A stretch of 64,000 nucleotides of DNA from Streptomyces sp. CB03234 (lineage in GTDB: Bacteria; Actinomycetota; Actinomycetes; Streptomycetales; Streptomycetaceae), in contig NZ_LIYH01000005.1 of assembly GCF_001905885.1 (NCBI RefSeq), positions 1 through 64,000 of the forward strand, written 5' to 3'. The position numbers and the translations under genes are program-made. Of the stretch, positions 8,946 through 16,848 are shown in pieces (the first letter of the stretch is position 1; each line of letters opens with the position of its first letter). Below the pieces are notes generated by a model. The model saw only the letters and a program-made list of their open reading frames with translations. It was not told the origin of the DNA and did no database searches.

Positions 8946-8957
8946 GCCCCCGGGTCG

Positions 8958-11054
8958 TCACGAGGTGAGCGTGGGGCGCCGCGGCACACCGCCCGCCACG
9001 GCGCGCTGCCTGGGTGCCGCCGTGCCCGTCCAGCAGGTGCCCCGGCGGGCCAGGAGGCGGCGCAGCCACAGCTCCGTGGAGATGAGGTCGGCGAGCCCGT
9101 CCAGGGGGACGGGTTCGCCCTCGGTGGCGGCGCGCAGGGCCTTGCGTACGACGCGGGCTTCGATGAGGCCCGCGTCGGCGAGGAGCGGCGCGTCGAAGAG
9201 GGTCATCAGCTGGGGCAGAGCGGTGCGCAGGCCCGCGCGGTTGGCGGCGGCCGTCGAGGCGTGGGAGGTGGCTCCCCAGCCGGGCGGCAGGTCGTGGATG
9301 CCGGCGCCCGCGAGGACGGTGCGCAGGATCGCGGCGCGGGCGCCGGGCTGGACGCGCAGCGATTCGGGCAGGTCGCGGCAGGCGCGTACGACCTGGTTGT
9401 CGAGAAAGGGCGAGTGGAGCCGCTGGCTGCGGATCTCGGCGGCCTGCTCCAGGACGCGGTGGTCCGCGGCGTACCGGGCGAGGGCCGCACGCGCGCGTGC
9501 CTCGCCGGGGCGCTGGACGGACGTGGGCCTGGTGGCCGCCTGGGTGAGGCGAACCGATACTTCAGCGAGGGCCTCGCCGGTCAGCCAGCGCGCGGCGGGC
9601 CCGGGGCGGGCCCAGGCGAGGGCGGCGAGGGAGGCGGACAGCGGGCCGTTCACGGCAGGAGCCGACCGGTTGGCCTTCAGCAGCCCGTCGGCGGCCGATT
9701 CCAGACCGGCGCGGTAGGGCGTACGGGCGAGTCTGCGGGCGGCCCGGTAGACGGTGAGCGGGACGAGCAGGGAGCCGGCGGAGGGGCCGGTGGCCTTGGC
9801 CAGGGCGGTGACGGGCCGCAGCAGGTGGCGGCGCCGGCGGTCCATCAGCAGGTCGGCCAGGCGCGCGGGGTGGGCGTCGAGCACCTGGCGTGCGCCGTGC
9901 CCGGTGAAGTGGTCGGCGCTGCCCGCCGCGAGGCGCCGCCGGTGCCGTTCGGCGGTCACCAGGGAGGGCCCCGGTTCGTCGGTGAGGGGGCCTTCCAGCT
10001 CGGCGTACGGCAGGGCCTCCTCGGCGGCGGCCACGACGACGTGGTGCAGGCGCGGGTTCTCGGCGATGGCGCGGGCGCGGGCCCGTTCCGGTTCGGCGTC
10101 CCGCCCGCCGGTGGCGAGGTCGTTGAAGGTGACGGCGAGCAGCCGTTCGCCCGCGCCGGTGCCGTGTCCGAGGATGGTGCCGGGTACGCCGGGCAGGCCG
10201 GCGGCGAGCAGGGCGAGCGTTCCGGAGGCGCTGCCGCCGGACAGGTCGGCGCCGATGCCGGGGGCGGGCGCCCCGCGGGCGGCGCGCCGTTCGGCGGGGC
10301 CCATGCCGGGGACGGGCCCGGGGTCGGGCGGCAGGGTCTCGGGGGCGTGCCGGGGGGCGGTGAGGCGTGCCCGTACGGCTTCGACGAGCGCGTCCCGTAC
10401 GCCGTCCACCGCCCGGTCCGGGTCGATCTGGGGTGCGGCGACGGCGAGCGAGGCGACGGGTTCGTACCCGGTGATCTCGCGTGAGCCCTCGCGCAGCACG
10501 AGCGCGTGGCCGGGCGGGACGCGCTTGACGCCGGCGTACGGAGTGGAGTCGCGCAGCGCTTCGGGGGTTTCGGGGCAGGCGAGCAGGGCGGCCAGGTGGT
10601 TGATGTCGAGCTGGGCCTCGATGAGGTCGGCGAGGGGGAGGGCGGCGGTGGCGTACGCCGTTCCGTTCGCCCACGGGGTGTGGAACACGGGCCGGGCGCC
10701 GGCCAGGTCGCTGGCGACGATGATGCGGCGGCCGACCTGGACGACGGCGGTGTAGCTGCCCGGCCAGGCGGTGAGGTGGCGCATGGCGCCGCCGCGCGCA
10801 GCGAACAGGCCGACCCTCAGCTGGTCGTCGCTCGCGGCGCAACAGCCGAGGACGGCGAGGCGGGTGAAAGGGTCGACGGTGACGACGCGGATCTCGTCGG
10901 GGCGCCAGTCGCCGACCGCCCACAGCGGGTCCGGGTCGCCCCACAGGAGTTGGGCGCCGACCGGGTGCAGGGTGCGGTTCTCGTCATCGTTCCCGACGGC
11001 CCCGGCCGTACCGAAGCTCGCGGCGATACTGCTCCACCCCACCAGCCACCGCAT
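8958..11054 (-). CDS. Asparagine synthase-like protein with degenerate active-site motifs
   Basis: A 698-residue protein with class-B asparagine synthetase layout: N-terminal Ntn/GATase-like domain (~1-200, with RIIVASDLAGARPVFH) and C-terminal ATP-pyrophosphatase-like domain. Residue 2 is Arg, so the Cys nucleophile of glutaminase domains is absent. The PP-loop reads SGGSASG at ~272-278, where family members normally have SGGxDS, so the key Asp is also missing. Related amide-forming enzymes include lasso peptide cyclases and beta-lactam synthetase. No lasso precursor, RRE or leader peptidase is adjacent. The ATG at 11054 gives the start MRWLVGWSS. It is convergent with the sigma-fusion gene, 12 bp apart. 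Function unknown. Confidence 0.78.
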   Translation of the reverse strand: MRWLVGWSSIAASFGTAGAVGNDDENRTLHPVGAQLLWGDPDPLWAVGDWRPDEIRVVTVDPFTRLAVLGCCAASDDQLRVGLFAARGGAMRHLTAWPGSYTAVVQVGRRIIVASDLAGARPVFHTPWANGTAYATAALPLADLIEAQLDINHLAALLACPETPEALRDSTPYAGVKRVPPGHALVLREGSREITGYEPVASLAVAAPQIDPDRAVDGVRDALVEAVRARLTAPRHAPETLPPDPGPVPGMGPAERRAARGAPAPGIGADLSGGSASGTLALLAAGLPGVPGTILGHGTGAGERLLAVTFNDLATGGRDAEPERARARAIAENPRLHHVVVAAAEEALPYAELEGPLTDEPGPSLVTAERHRRRLAAGSADHFTGHGARQVLDAHPARLADLLMDRRRRHLLRPVTALAKATGPSAGSLLVPLTVYRAARRLARTPYRAGLESAADGLLKANRSAPAVNGPLSASLAALAWARPGPAARWLTGEALAEVSVRLTQAATRPTSVQRPGEARARAALARYAADHRVLEQAAEIRSQRLHSPFLDNQVVRACRDLPESLRVQPGARAAILRTVLAGAGIHDLPPGWGATSHASTAAANRAGLRTALPQLMTLFDAPLLADAGLIEARVVRKALRAATEGEPVPLDGLADLISTELWLRRLLARRGTCWTGTAAPRQRAVAGGVPRRPTLTS

Positions 11055-11751
11055 CGCCGCCTCCACAGCCTGTGGACAACTCAGCTCTCCTGATGGAGAC
11101 ATGCTGCCACGACAACGGCGCACAGGAGGGAGTACGGGCCGCGCCCCGTGAAATGGGAACGCGCCCCTGGCATTGGCCATGTGACGGTGATTCACGGGCT
11201 GGTGCGAGGAGTGGTTCGACCGGCCGAACGATGGGCATCATTCAGCCAATCTCCGCGCACGCCCCAACCGTACGTTTGTCTACAGAACCACCCATAAGCT
11301 CAGCCCGGGAGGCGCTGACCGCCTCCCGGACCGGTCCGCCACCCGCGGGGATTGAGGCGGCGGTGTCCCCCAGCCCACCGCTTCCAGTACGGCGGGCCGA
11401 CCCACGCAGCACCCATGGAAGCGCTCCCCCCACCGGAGGGGCCAGAGCGCACGGACAGGCGCACGGCCACACACCCGGAGCACGGCCGGGACGCGACGGA
11501 CCTGTACGGGGGCGTGCGCCGTCCGTACGCGGGCCGCCGGACGGTCGCACGGCCCGGCGCCGCACCGGCCGCGCACCGGCCGCGCACCGGCCGTGCGGCA
11601 GTCGTCCGGGGGTCCACCCGTACGCACAACAATCTCGCCATACGGAACACCGCCCCTTAACGGTGGGGATGCGGCGAACTACGCTGGGTTTACGAATGCC
11701 GCGCGCCTATGCCTGGCGTCGCGGCGGCCGTCTGTGGTCGAGGGGTGGCGC
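11055..11751. other. 697-bp divergent intergenic region with hairpin and short repeats
   Basis: No convincing gene was found on either strand. A perfect 10-bp stem with a 5-nt loop lies at 11305-11329 (CCGGGAGGCG / CGCCTCCCGG). Three tandem copies of a 12-bp unit containing GCACCGGCCGC lie at about 11566-11602. A GTTCG-N6-CGAAC inverted repeat lies at 11215-11230. The short open frames in this stretch lack ribosome-binding sites and coding character. The plus-strand end presumably carries the promoter of the downstream regulator. Confidence 0.5.
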
Positions 11752-13188
11752 ATGTCCAGGGAGCAACGCGGGCCGAACGAGAAGCTCGGCACCGTTCTCG
11801 CCCTCGCGGGAATCAGCAACGCCGGCCTGGCCCGGCGAGTCAACGACCTCGGGGCGCAGCGCGGTCTGACCCTTCGGTACGACAAGACGTCGGTGGCCAG
11901 GTGGGTGTCGAAGGGCATGGTGCCGCAGGGCGCCGCACCGCACCTGATCGCGGCCGCGATCGGGCAGAAGCTGGGCCGTCCGGTCCCCCTGCACGAGATC
12001 GGCCTCGCCGACGCGGACCCGGCGCCCGAGGTGGGGCTGGCCTTTCCGCGCGACGTGGGCGAGGCGGTGAGGTCGGCGACCGAGCTGTACCGGCTGGATC
12101 TGGCCGGTCGGCGGGCCGGCGGTGGCGGGATCTGGCAGTCGCTGGCCGGTTCGTTCGCCGTCAGCGCGTACGCGACGCCCGCCTCCAGGTGGCTGATAAC
12201 CCCCGCCGACTCGTCGGTGGAACGGTCGGTGACGGCGGTACCGGACGGCGCCGCGGACGAGGGCGGCGCGGTACGGGTGGGGCACAGCGACGTGGCGAAG
12301 CTGCGGGAGGCGGCGGAGGACGCGCGGCGCTGGGACTCCAAGTACGGGGGCGGGGACTGGCGGTCGTCGATGGTGCCGGAGTGCCTGCGGGTGGACGCGG
12401 CGCCGCTGCTGCTCGGCTCGTACTCGGACGAGGTGGGCCGGGCGCTGTTCGGGGCGACCGCCGAGCTGACCCGGCTGGCGGGCTGGATGGCCTTCGACAC
12501 CGGTCAGCAGGAGGCGGCCCAGCGCTACTACATCCAGGCGCTGCGGCTCGCGCGGGCGGCCGCCGATGTGCCGCTGGGCGGGTACGTGCTGGCGTCGATG
12601 TCGCTCCAGGCCACCTACCGGGGCTTCGCCGACGAGGGGGTCGACCTGGCGCAGGCCGCGCTGGAGCGCAACCGGGGGCTGGCCACCGCGCGGACCCTGT
12701 CCTTCTTCCGGCTGGTGGAGGCGCGGGCGCACGCCAAGGCCGGTGACGGGGCGGCGGCGGGCGCGGCGCTGCGGGCCGCGGAGGGGTGGCTGGAGCGGTC
12801 GCGGGAGGGCGACGCGGATCCGTCCTGGCTGGGCTTCTACTCCTACGACCGGTTCTGCGCGGACGCGGCGGAGTGCTACCGGGACCTGAAGGCGCCGCGT
12901 CAGGTGCGCCGCTTCACGGAGCAGGCCCTGTCGCGGCCGACGGAGGAGTACGTCCGCTCGCACGGGTTGCGGCTGGTCGTGAGCGCCGTGGCCGAGCTGG
13001 AGTCGGGCAACCTGGACGCGGCCTGCGCGGCCGGCACGCGCGCGGTGGAGGTGGCGGGGCGGATCTCGTCGGCGCGTACGACCGAGTACGTACGGGATCT
13101 GCTGCACCGGCTGGAGCCGTACGGGGACGAGCCCCGGGTGGCGGAGCTGCGGGAACGGGCGCGTCCGCTGCTGATGACTCCGGCGTGA
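11752..13188 (+). CDS. Sporulation-associated XRE/TPR-like regulator
   Basis: A 478-residue protein resembling the Streptomyces sporulation-associated proteins of the SCO4114 type. The N-terminal ~70 residues look like a helix-turn-helix: KLGTVLALAGISNAGLARRVNDLG, then TSVARWVSKGMVPQ. The middle and C-terminal parts are alpha-helical with TPR-like repeats (QQEAAQRYYIQALRLARAA, GVDLAQAALERNRGL, AAECYRDLKAPRQVRRFTEQAL). Such HTH-TPR proteins often bind peptide or small-molecule signals. Start ATG 11752 follows GAGGGG at good spacing. Its place in development is inferred from family naming and synteny only. Confidence 0.75.
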   Translation: MSREQRGPNEKLGTVLALAGISNAGLARRVNDLGAQRGLTLRYDKTSVARWVSKGMVPQGAAPHLIAAAIGQKLGRPVPLHEIGLADADPAPEVGLAFPRDVGEAVRSATELYRLDLAGRRAGGGGIWQSLAGSFAVSAYATPASRWLITPADSSVERSVTAVPDGAADEGGAVRVGHSDVAKLREAAEDARRWDSKYGGGDWRSSMVPECLRVDAAPLLLGSYSDEVGRALFGATAELTRLAGWMAFDTGQQEAAQRYYIQALRLARAAADVPLGGYVLASMSLQATYRGFADEGVDLAQAALERNRGLATARTLSFFRLVEARAHAKAGDGAAAGAALRAAEGWLERSREGDADPSWLGFYSYDRFCADAAECYRDLKAPRQVRRFTEQALSRPTEEYVRSHGLRLVVSAVAELESGNLDAACAAGTRAVEVAGRISSARTTEYVRDLLHRLEPYGDEPRVAELRERARPLLMTPA

Positions 13189-13268
13189 GCCGTGTCCCAC
13201 CGCGTCCCACCTGGTTTAGCGCCATTGTCAGTGGGCCAGTGCACTATCTGGGGTGGGAGGTGGCACAG

Positions 13269-14477
13269 GTGTCCGCGTACGGCGATGGCAGGTATGACTG
13301 CGACGTGCTCGTGATCGGCGGCGGGATCGTCGGTCTGTCGACGGCGTACGCGATCACGCGCGCCGCTCCGGGGACGCGGGTGGTGGTGCTGGAGAAGGAG
13401 CAGGGGCCGGCGCGGCACCAGACCGGACGCAACAGCGGGGTGATCCACAGCGGGATCTACTACCGGCCGGGTTCGCTGAAGGCGCGGTACGCGGTGCGGG
13501 GCGCGGCGGAGATGGTGAAGTTCTGCGCGGAGTACGGGCTTCCGTACGAGGTGACGGGCAAGCTGATCGTCGCGACCGAGCGGGATGAGCTGCCCCGGCT
13601 GCACGCGCTGGTCCAGCGGGGCCGGGAGAACGGCATTCCGGTGCGGGAGCTGGGCCCGGCGCAGATCAGCGAGTACGAGCCCCGGGTGCGGGGCCTGGCG
13701 GCGATCCATGTCGGGACGACCGGGGTGTGCGACTACGGGGCGGTGGCGGCGCAGCTGGCGGAGTCGTCCGGCGCGGAGATCCGGTACGGGGCGGAGGTCG
13801 CCGCCGTGGACCGGCGCCCCTGGGGCGTCGCGGTCCGTACGGCGTCCGGGCAGGTGCTCCGCGGCCGGGTGCTGGTGAACTGCGCGGGGCTGCACTGCGA
13901 CCGGGTGGCGCGGCTGGCGGGCGACGAGCCGGGTATGCGGATCGTGCCGTTCCGGGGCGAGTACTACGAGCTGGCCCGGCCGGAGCTGGTGCGGGGCCTG
14001 GTGTATCCGGTGCCGGACCCGGCGTTCCCGTTCCTGGGCGTACACCTGACGCGGGGCATCGACGGGGGCGTCCACGTGGGGCCGAACGCGGTGCCCGCGC
14101 TGAGCCGCGAGGGGTACGGCTGGTCCGTCGTCCGGCCGGGTGAGCTGGCCGGGACGCTGGCGTGGCCGGGCTCCTGGCGGATCGCCCGCCGCCACTGGCG
14201 GTACGGGGCCGGTGAACTGCACCGGTCGGTGTCGAAGCGGGCGTTCACGGAGGCGGTACGGCGGCTGCTCCCGGCGGTGGCCCCCGACGACCTGCGGCGC
14301 GCCCCGGCGGGTGTCCGCGCCCAGGCGGTGCTGCGGGACGGCACCCTGGTCGACGACTTCCTGATCCGTGAGGCCCCGCGGACGGTCCACGTCCTGAACG
14401 CCCCGTCCCCGGCGGCGACGGCGTCCCTGCCGATCGGCCGGGAAGTCGCCCGGCGGGCCCTCGCGCACCTGGGGTGA
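13269..14477 (+). CDS. lhgO: FAD-dependent L-2-hydroxyglutarate oxidase-like protein
   Basis: A 402-residue DAO-family flavoprotein. The N-terminal FAD Rossmann motif is DVLVIGGGIVGLSTAYAI. The family-typical GRNSGVIHSGIYYRPGSLKA segment, which marks LhgO/L2HGDH homologues, is followed by GEYYEL and a C-terminal GVRAQAVLRDGTLVDDF segment. LhgO oxidises L-2-hydroxyglutarate to 2-oxoglutarate and feeds electrons to the membrane quinone pool in enterobacteria. The GTG start at 13269 is chosen because GGGAGG lies 8 nt upstream and an earlier start would read back through the preceding gene. It lies 80 bp after the regulator. Confidence 0.8.
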   Translation: MSAYGDGRYDCDVLVIGGGIVGLSTAYAITRAAPGTRVVVLEKEQGPARHQTGRNSGVIHSGIYYRPGSLKARYAVRGAAEMVKFCAEYGLPYEVTGKLIVATERDELPRLHALVQRGRENGIPVRELGPAQISEYEPRVRGLAAIHVGTTGVCDYGAVAAQLAESSGAEIRYGAEVAAVDRRPWGVAVRTASGQVLRGRVLVNCAGLHCDRVARLAGDEPGMRIVPFRGEYYELARPELVRGLVYPVPDPAFPFLGVHLTRGIDGGVHVGPNAVPALSREGYGWSVVRPGELAGTLAWPGSWRIARRHWRYGAGELHRSVSKRAFTEAVRRLLPAVAPDDLRRAPAGVRAQAVLRDGTLVDDFLIREAPRTVHVLNAPSPAATASLPIGREVARRALAHLG

Positions 14478-14499
14478 CCCGCCGCCCGGAGCAGCGCCG

Positions 14500-14517
14500 T
14501 AGAATTCGGTCATTGTG
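14500..14517 (+). promoter_or_regulatory. Candidate leaderless promoter of trmB
   Basis: TAGAAT (14500-14505) lies 9 nt before the GTG start at 14515, and no Shine-Dalgarno sequence precedes the GTG. This spacing would put the transcript 5' end at or next to the start codon, a common arrangement in Streptomyces. Confidence 0.5.
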
Positions 14518-15279
14518 TCTGAGTCCCATGAAACCGCCGTGCACCGTCGGCCCAAGGGTGAGCCCCGATTCCCCGAGGGGCCCGCGCCCGACCCCGCCGG
14601 GTCGCACTTCGAGCGGCGGATCCGCAGCTTCCAGCCCCGGCGCAGCCGCGTCACGCCCGGGCAGGGTGACGCGCTGCGGCGGTTGTGGGGCGTGTGGGGG
14701 CTGGACATCGACGGGCAGCGCACGCTCGACCTGGGCGAGATGTTCGGCGGGCTTCCGGTCGTGCTGGAGATCGGGTTCGGGATGGGCGAGGCCACCGCGC
14801 AGATGGCCGCCGACGACCCGTCGACGGGCATCCTCGCGGTCGACGTCCACACCCCCGGCCAGGGCAACCTCCTCGCCCTCGCCGAGAAGGCCGGGCTGAC
14901 CAACGTACGCGTGGCCAACGGCGACGCGATCATCCTGCTGCGCGAGATGCTCACGCCCGGCGCCCTCGACGGCGTACGCGTGTACTTCCCGGACCCCTGG
15001 CCCAAGAAGCGGCACCACAAGCGCCGGCTGATCCAGCCCGAGTTCCTGAGCCTGGTGGCCACCCGGATGAAGCCGGGGGCGGTCCTGCACTGCGCCACGG
15101 ACTGGGAGCCGTACGCCGAGCAGATGCTGGAGGTGCTGACCGCGCACCCCGACTTCGAGAACACGCGGCCCGACGGCGGTTTCGCACCCCGTCCCGCCTT
15201 CCGGCCGCTGACCCGGTTCGAGGGCCAGGGCCTGGACAAGGGGCATGTCGTGCGCGACCTGCTGTTCCGGCGCGTGTAG
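14515..15279 (+). CDS. trmB: tRNA (guanine-N7-)-methyltransferase TrmB
   Basis: A 254-residue SAM-dependent methyltransferase that forms m7G46 in the variable loop of tRNAs. The SAM-binding motif is VVLEIGFGMGEAT. The family-specific VRVYFPDPWPKKRHHKRRLIQPEFL carries the DPWPK(K)RH catalytic/tRNA-binding signature, and FE.QG near the C terminus (TRFEGQGL) is also typical. The length is slightly longer than average because of an N-terminal extension (~45 residues). The start is GTG, probably leaderless. Confidence 0.95.
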   Translation: MSESHETAVHRRPKGEPRFPEGPAPDPAGSHFERRIRSFQPRRSRVTPGQGDALRRLWGVWGLDIDGQRTLDLGEMFGGLPVVLEIGFGMGEATAQMAADDPSTGILAVDVHTPGQGNLLALAEKAGLTNVRVANGDAIILLREMLTPGALDGVRVYFPDPWPKKRHHKRRLIQPEFLSLVATRMKPGAVLHCATDWEPYAEQMLEVLTAHPDFENTRPDGGFAPRPAFRPLTRFEGQGLDKGHVVRDLLFRRV

Positions 15280-15286
15280 GTCGTGT

Positions 15287-15390
15287 TGCGCGTGCAGTCC
15301 GCGTAGCCCGCGCAGTCCGCACAGCCCGCGCAGTCCGCGCAGTCCGCGTATCCCGGGCAGCCCGCGTAGCCCGGCCAGCCCGCGTAGCAA
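15287..15390. repeat. 9-bp imperfect tandem repeat (minisatellite)
   Basis: About eleven imperfect copies of the 9-mer CGCGCAGTC / CGCGTAGCC follow each other between trmB and the PrsW-like gene. Units differ mainly at two positions. Read on the minus strand the array encodes LRG/IRG tripeptides, but no real gene uses it. It directly precedes the downstream promoter region. Confidence 0.8.
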
Positions 15391-15432
15391 TCCCGTCGCG
15401 GACTGTCAGTGGCGGTCGTTAGGGTCGTTCCT

Positions 15433-16773
15433 GTGTCCCAGTCGTCCGCGCGGCAGTCCGCGCACCAGCACCCGTCGCCGTATCCGGCCGTCCCGGCGTA
15501 CGAACCGCAGCCGTTGTTCGACGCCGTGCCGGAGCGTGCCCGCTGGCGCTACAAGCCCCGCCGCGCCTTCTGGCGCAGCAAGGTGGTGCGGGCCTCCGCG
15601 GTCGTCATCGTGCTCGCCCTGTGCGGGCTGGTGATCCTCGCGCTGGTGCGGGAGCAGACCGGTACGGAGGGCTTCCTGGTCGGGCTGGGCCTCGCCCTGC
15701 TGCCCGTGCCGCTCCTCATGGCCGCGTTCCGCTGGCTGGACCGGGTCGAGCCGGGTCCGTGGGGGAACCTGCTGTTCTCGTTCGCGTGGGGCGCGTGCGC
15801 CGCCGCGCTGGTCGCGATCGTCGCCAACACCTTCGCGACCCGCTGGATAGCCACCGCCACCGCCGATCCGGCGTCCGCGGACACGCTCGGCGCGACCGTC
15901 ATAGCGCCGATCGTGGAGGAGAGCGCGAAGGCGGCCGCCGTGCTGCTGGTCTTCGTCTTCCGCAGACGGGACTTCACCGGGATCGTCGACGGTGTCGTCA
16001 TCGCCGGGTTCACCGCGACCGGCTTCGCCTTCACCGAGAACATCCTGTATCTCGGCAACGCCTTCGGCGAGGACCAGCAGATCGGCACGTCGGGGTTCGC
16101 GTCCGTCACGGCCGCGACCTTCTTCGTACGGATCGTGATGTCGCCGTTCGCGCACCCGCTGTTCACCGTGCTCACCGGTATCGGTTTCGGCATCGCCGCG
16201 ATCACCGCGCGCCGCAAGAGGATCCGCCGCGTCGCGCTGCCGCTGCTCGGGCTGGTCCTGGCGATGGGCATGCACGCGCTGTGGAACGGGTCGGCGGCCT
16301 TCGGGCCGTGGGCGTTCTACGCCGTGTACGGGGCGTTCATGGTGCCCGCGTTCGGGCTGCTGACCTGGCTGGCGGTCTGGTCGCGGCAGCGCGAGCTGCG
16401 CACCATATCCGGCGAGCTCCCGGCGTACGCCGCGGCGGGCTGGCTCACCCCCGCGGAGCCGCTCGCGCTGTCCTCGATGCGGGCGCGCGGTCTGGCCCGT
16501 GGGTACGCGGCGCGCTGCTTCGGCCCGGCGGCGGCCCGCGCGGTCGGCGAGTACGAGGCGTTCGCGACGTCCCTGGCGTTCCTGCGCTTCCGGGCCCGCC
16601 GGGGCGTGGTGGGCCCGGACTTCATGGCGCGTGAGCAGGAGCTGCTGCACCACCTGTGGCAGCGCAAGGAGATAGCCGGGCCGGCGCTGACGTACGCGGC
16701 GCAGGCCACCGGCCGGGTGTGGACACCGCCGCCCCATCTCAACCACGGCGGCTACAACCCGTACCGGTACTGA
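15433..16773 (+). CDS. PrsW-family intramembrane metalloprotease
   Basis: A 446-residue polytopic membrane protein of the PrsW/CPBP-like family. Diagnostic motifs occur in order: APIVEESAKA (paired catalytic Glu), GFTATGFAFTENILYL, SPFAHPLFTVLTGIGFG and MGMHALWNGSA, whose His residues complete the metal site. About eight hydrophobic segments fill residues 50-320, followed by a cytosolic C-terminal tail. B. subtilis PrsW cleaves an anti-sigma factor in response to antimicrobial peptides. No anti-sigma gene is adjacent here, so the substrate is unknown. The GTG at 15433 has TAGGGT 7 nt upstream and no clear SD, so it may be leaderless. Confidence 0.88.
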   Translation: MSQSSARQSAHQHPSPYPAVPAYEPQPLFDAVPERARWRYKPRRAFWRSKVVRASAVVIVLALCGLVILALVREQTGTEGFLVGLGLALLPVPLLMAAFRWLDRVEPGPWGNLLFSFAWGACAAALVAIVANTFATRWIATATADPASADTLGATVIAPIVEESAKAAAVLLVFVFRRRDFTGIVDGVVIAGFTATGFAFTENILYLGNAFGEDQQIGTSGFASVTAATFFVRIVMSPFAHPLFTVLTGIGFGIAAITARRKRIRRVALPLLGLVLAMGMHALWNGSAAFGPWAFYAVYGAFMVPAFGLLTWLAVWSRQRELRTISGELPAYAAAGWLTPAEPLALSSMRARGLARGYAARCFGPAAARAVGEYEAFATSLAFLRFRARRGVVGPDFMAREQELLHHLWQRKEIAGPALTYAAQATGRVWTPPPHLNHGGYNPYRY

Positions 16774-16780
16774 CCACAAA

Positions 16781-16823
16781 CCGGCAGCCCTGGCGTCGGG
16801 GGGTGTGCCGCCAGAGCTGCCGG
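16781..16823. terminator. Bidirectional hairpin between convergent genes
   Basis: A 15-bp stem with one mismatch (CCGGCAGCCCTGGCG pairing with CGCCAGAGCTGCCGG) and a 13-nt loop lies between the convergent PrsW-like and M23 genes. There is no long T tract, as is common in Streptomyces. Confidence 0.75.
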
Positions 16824-16848
16824 AGTGCGAAAGCGCCGGACGGGATTC

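Noticed and set aside
11215..11230. LexA/SOS-box reading of the GTTCG-N6-CGAAC inverted repeat
   Set aside because: The arms are in the opposite arrangement to the actinobacterial TCGAAC-N4-GTTCGA box, and no SOS gene follows.
11055..11300. Lasso-peptide precursor upstream of the asparagine-synthase-like gene
   Set aside because: The short minus-strand frames here (for example one ending DKRTVGACAEIG) lack a leader/core pattern and Shine-Dalgarno, and no B1/B2 maturation genes are nearby.
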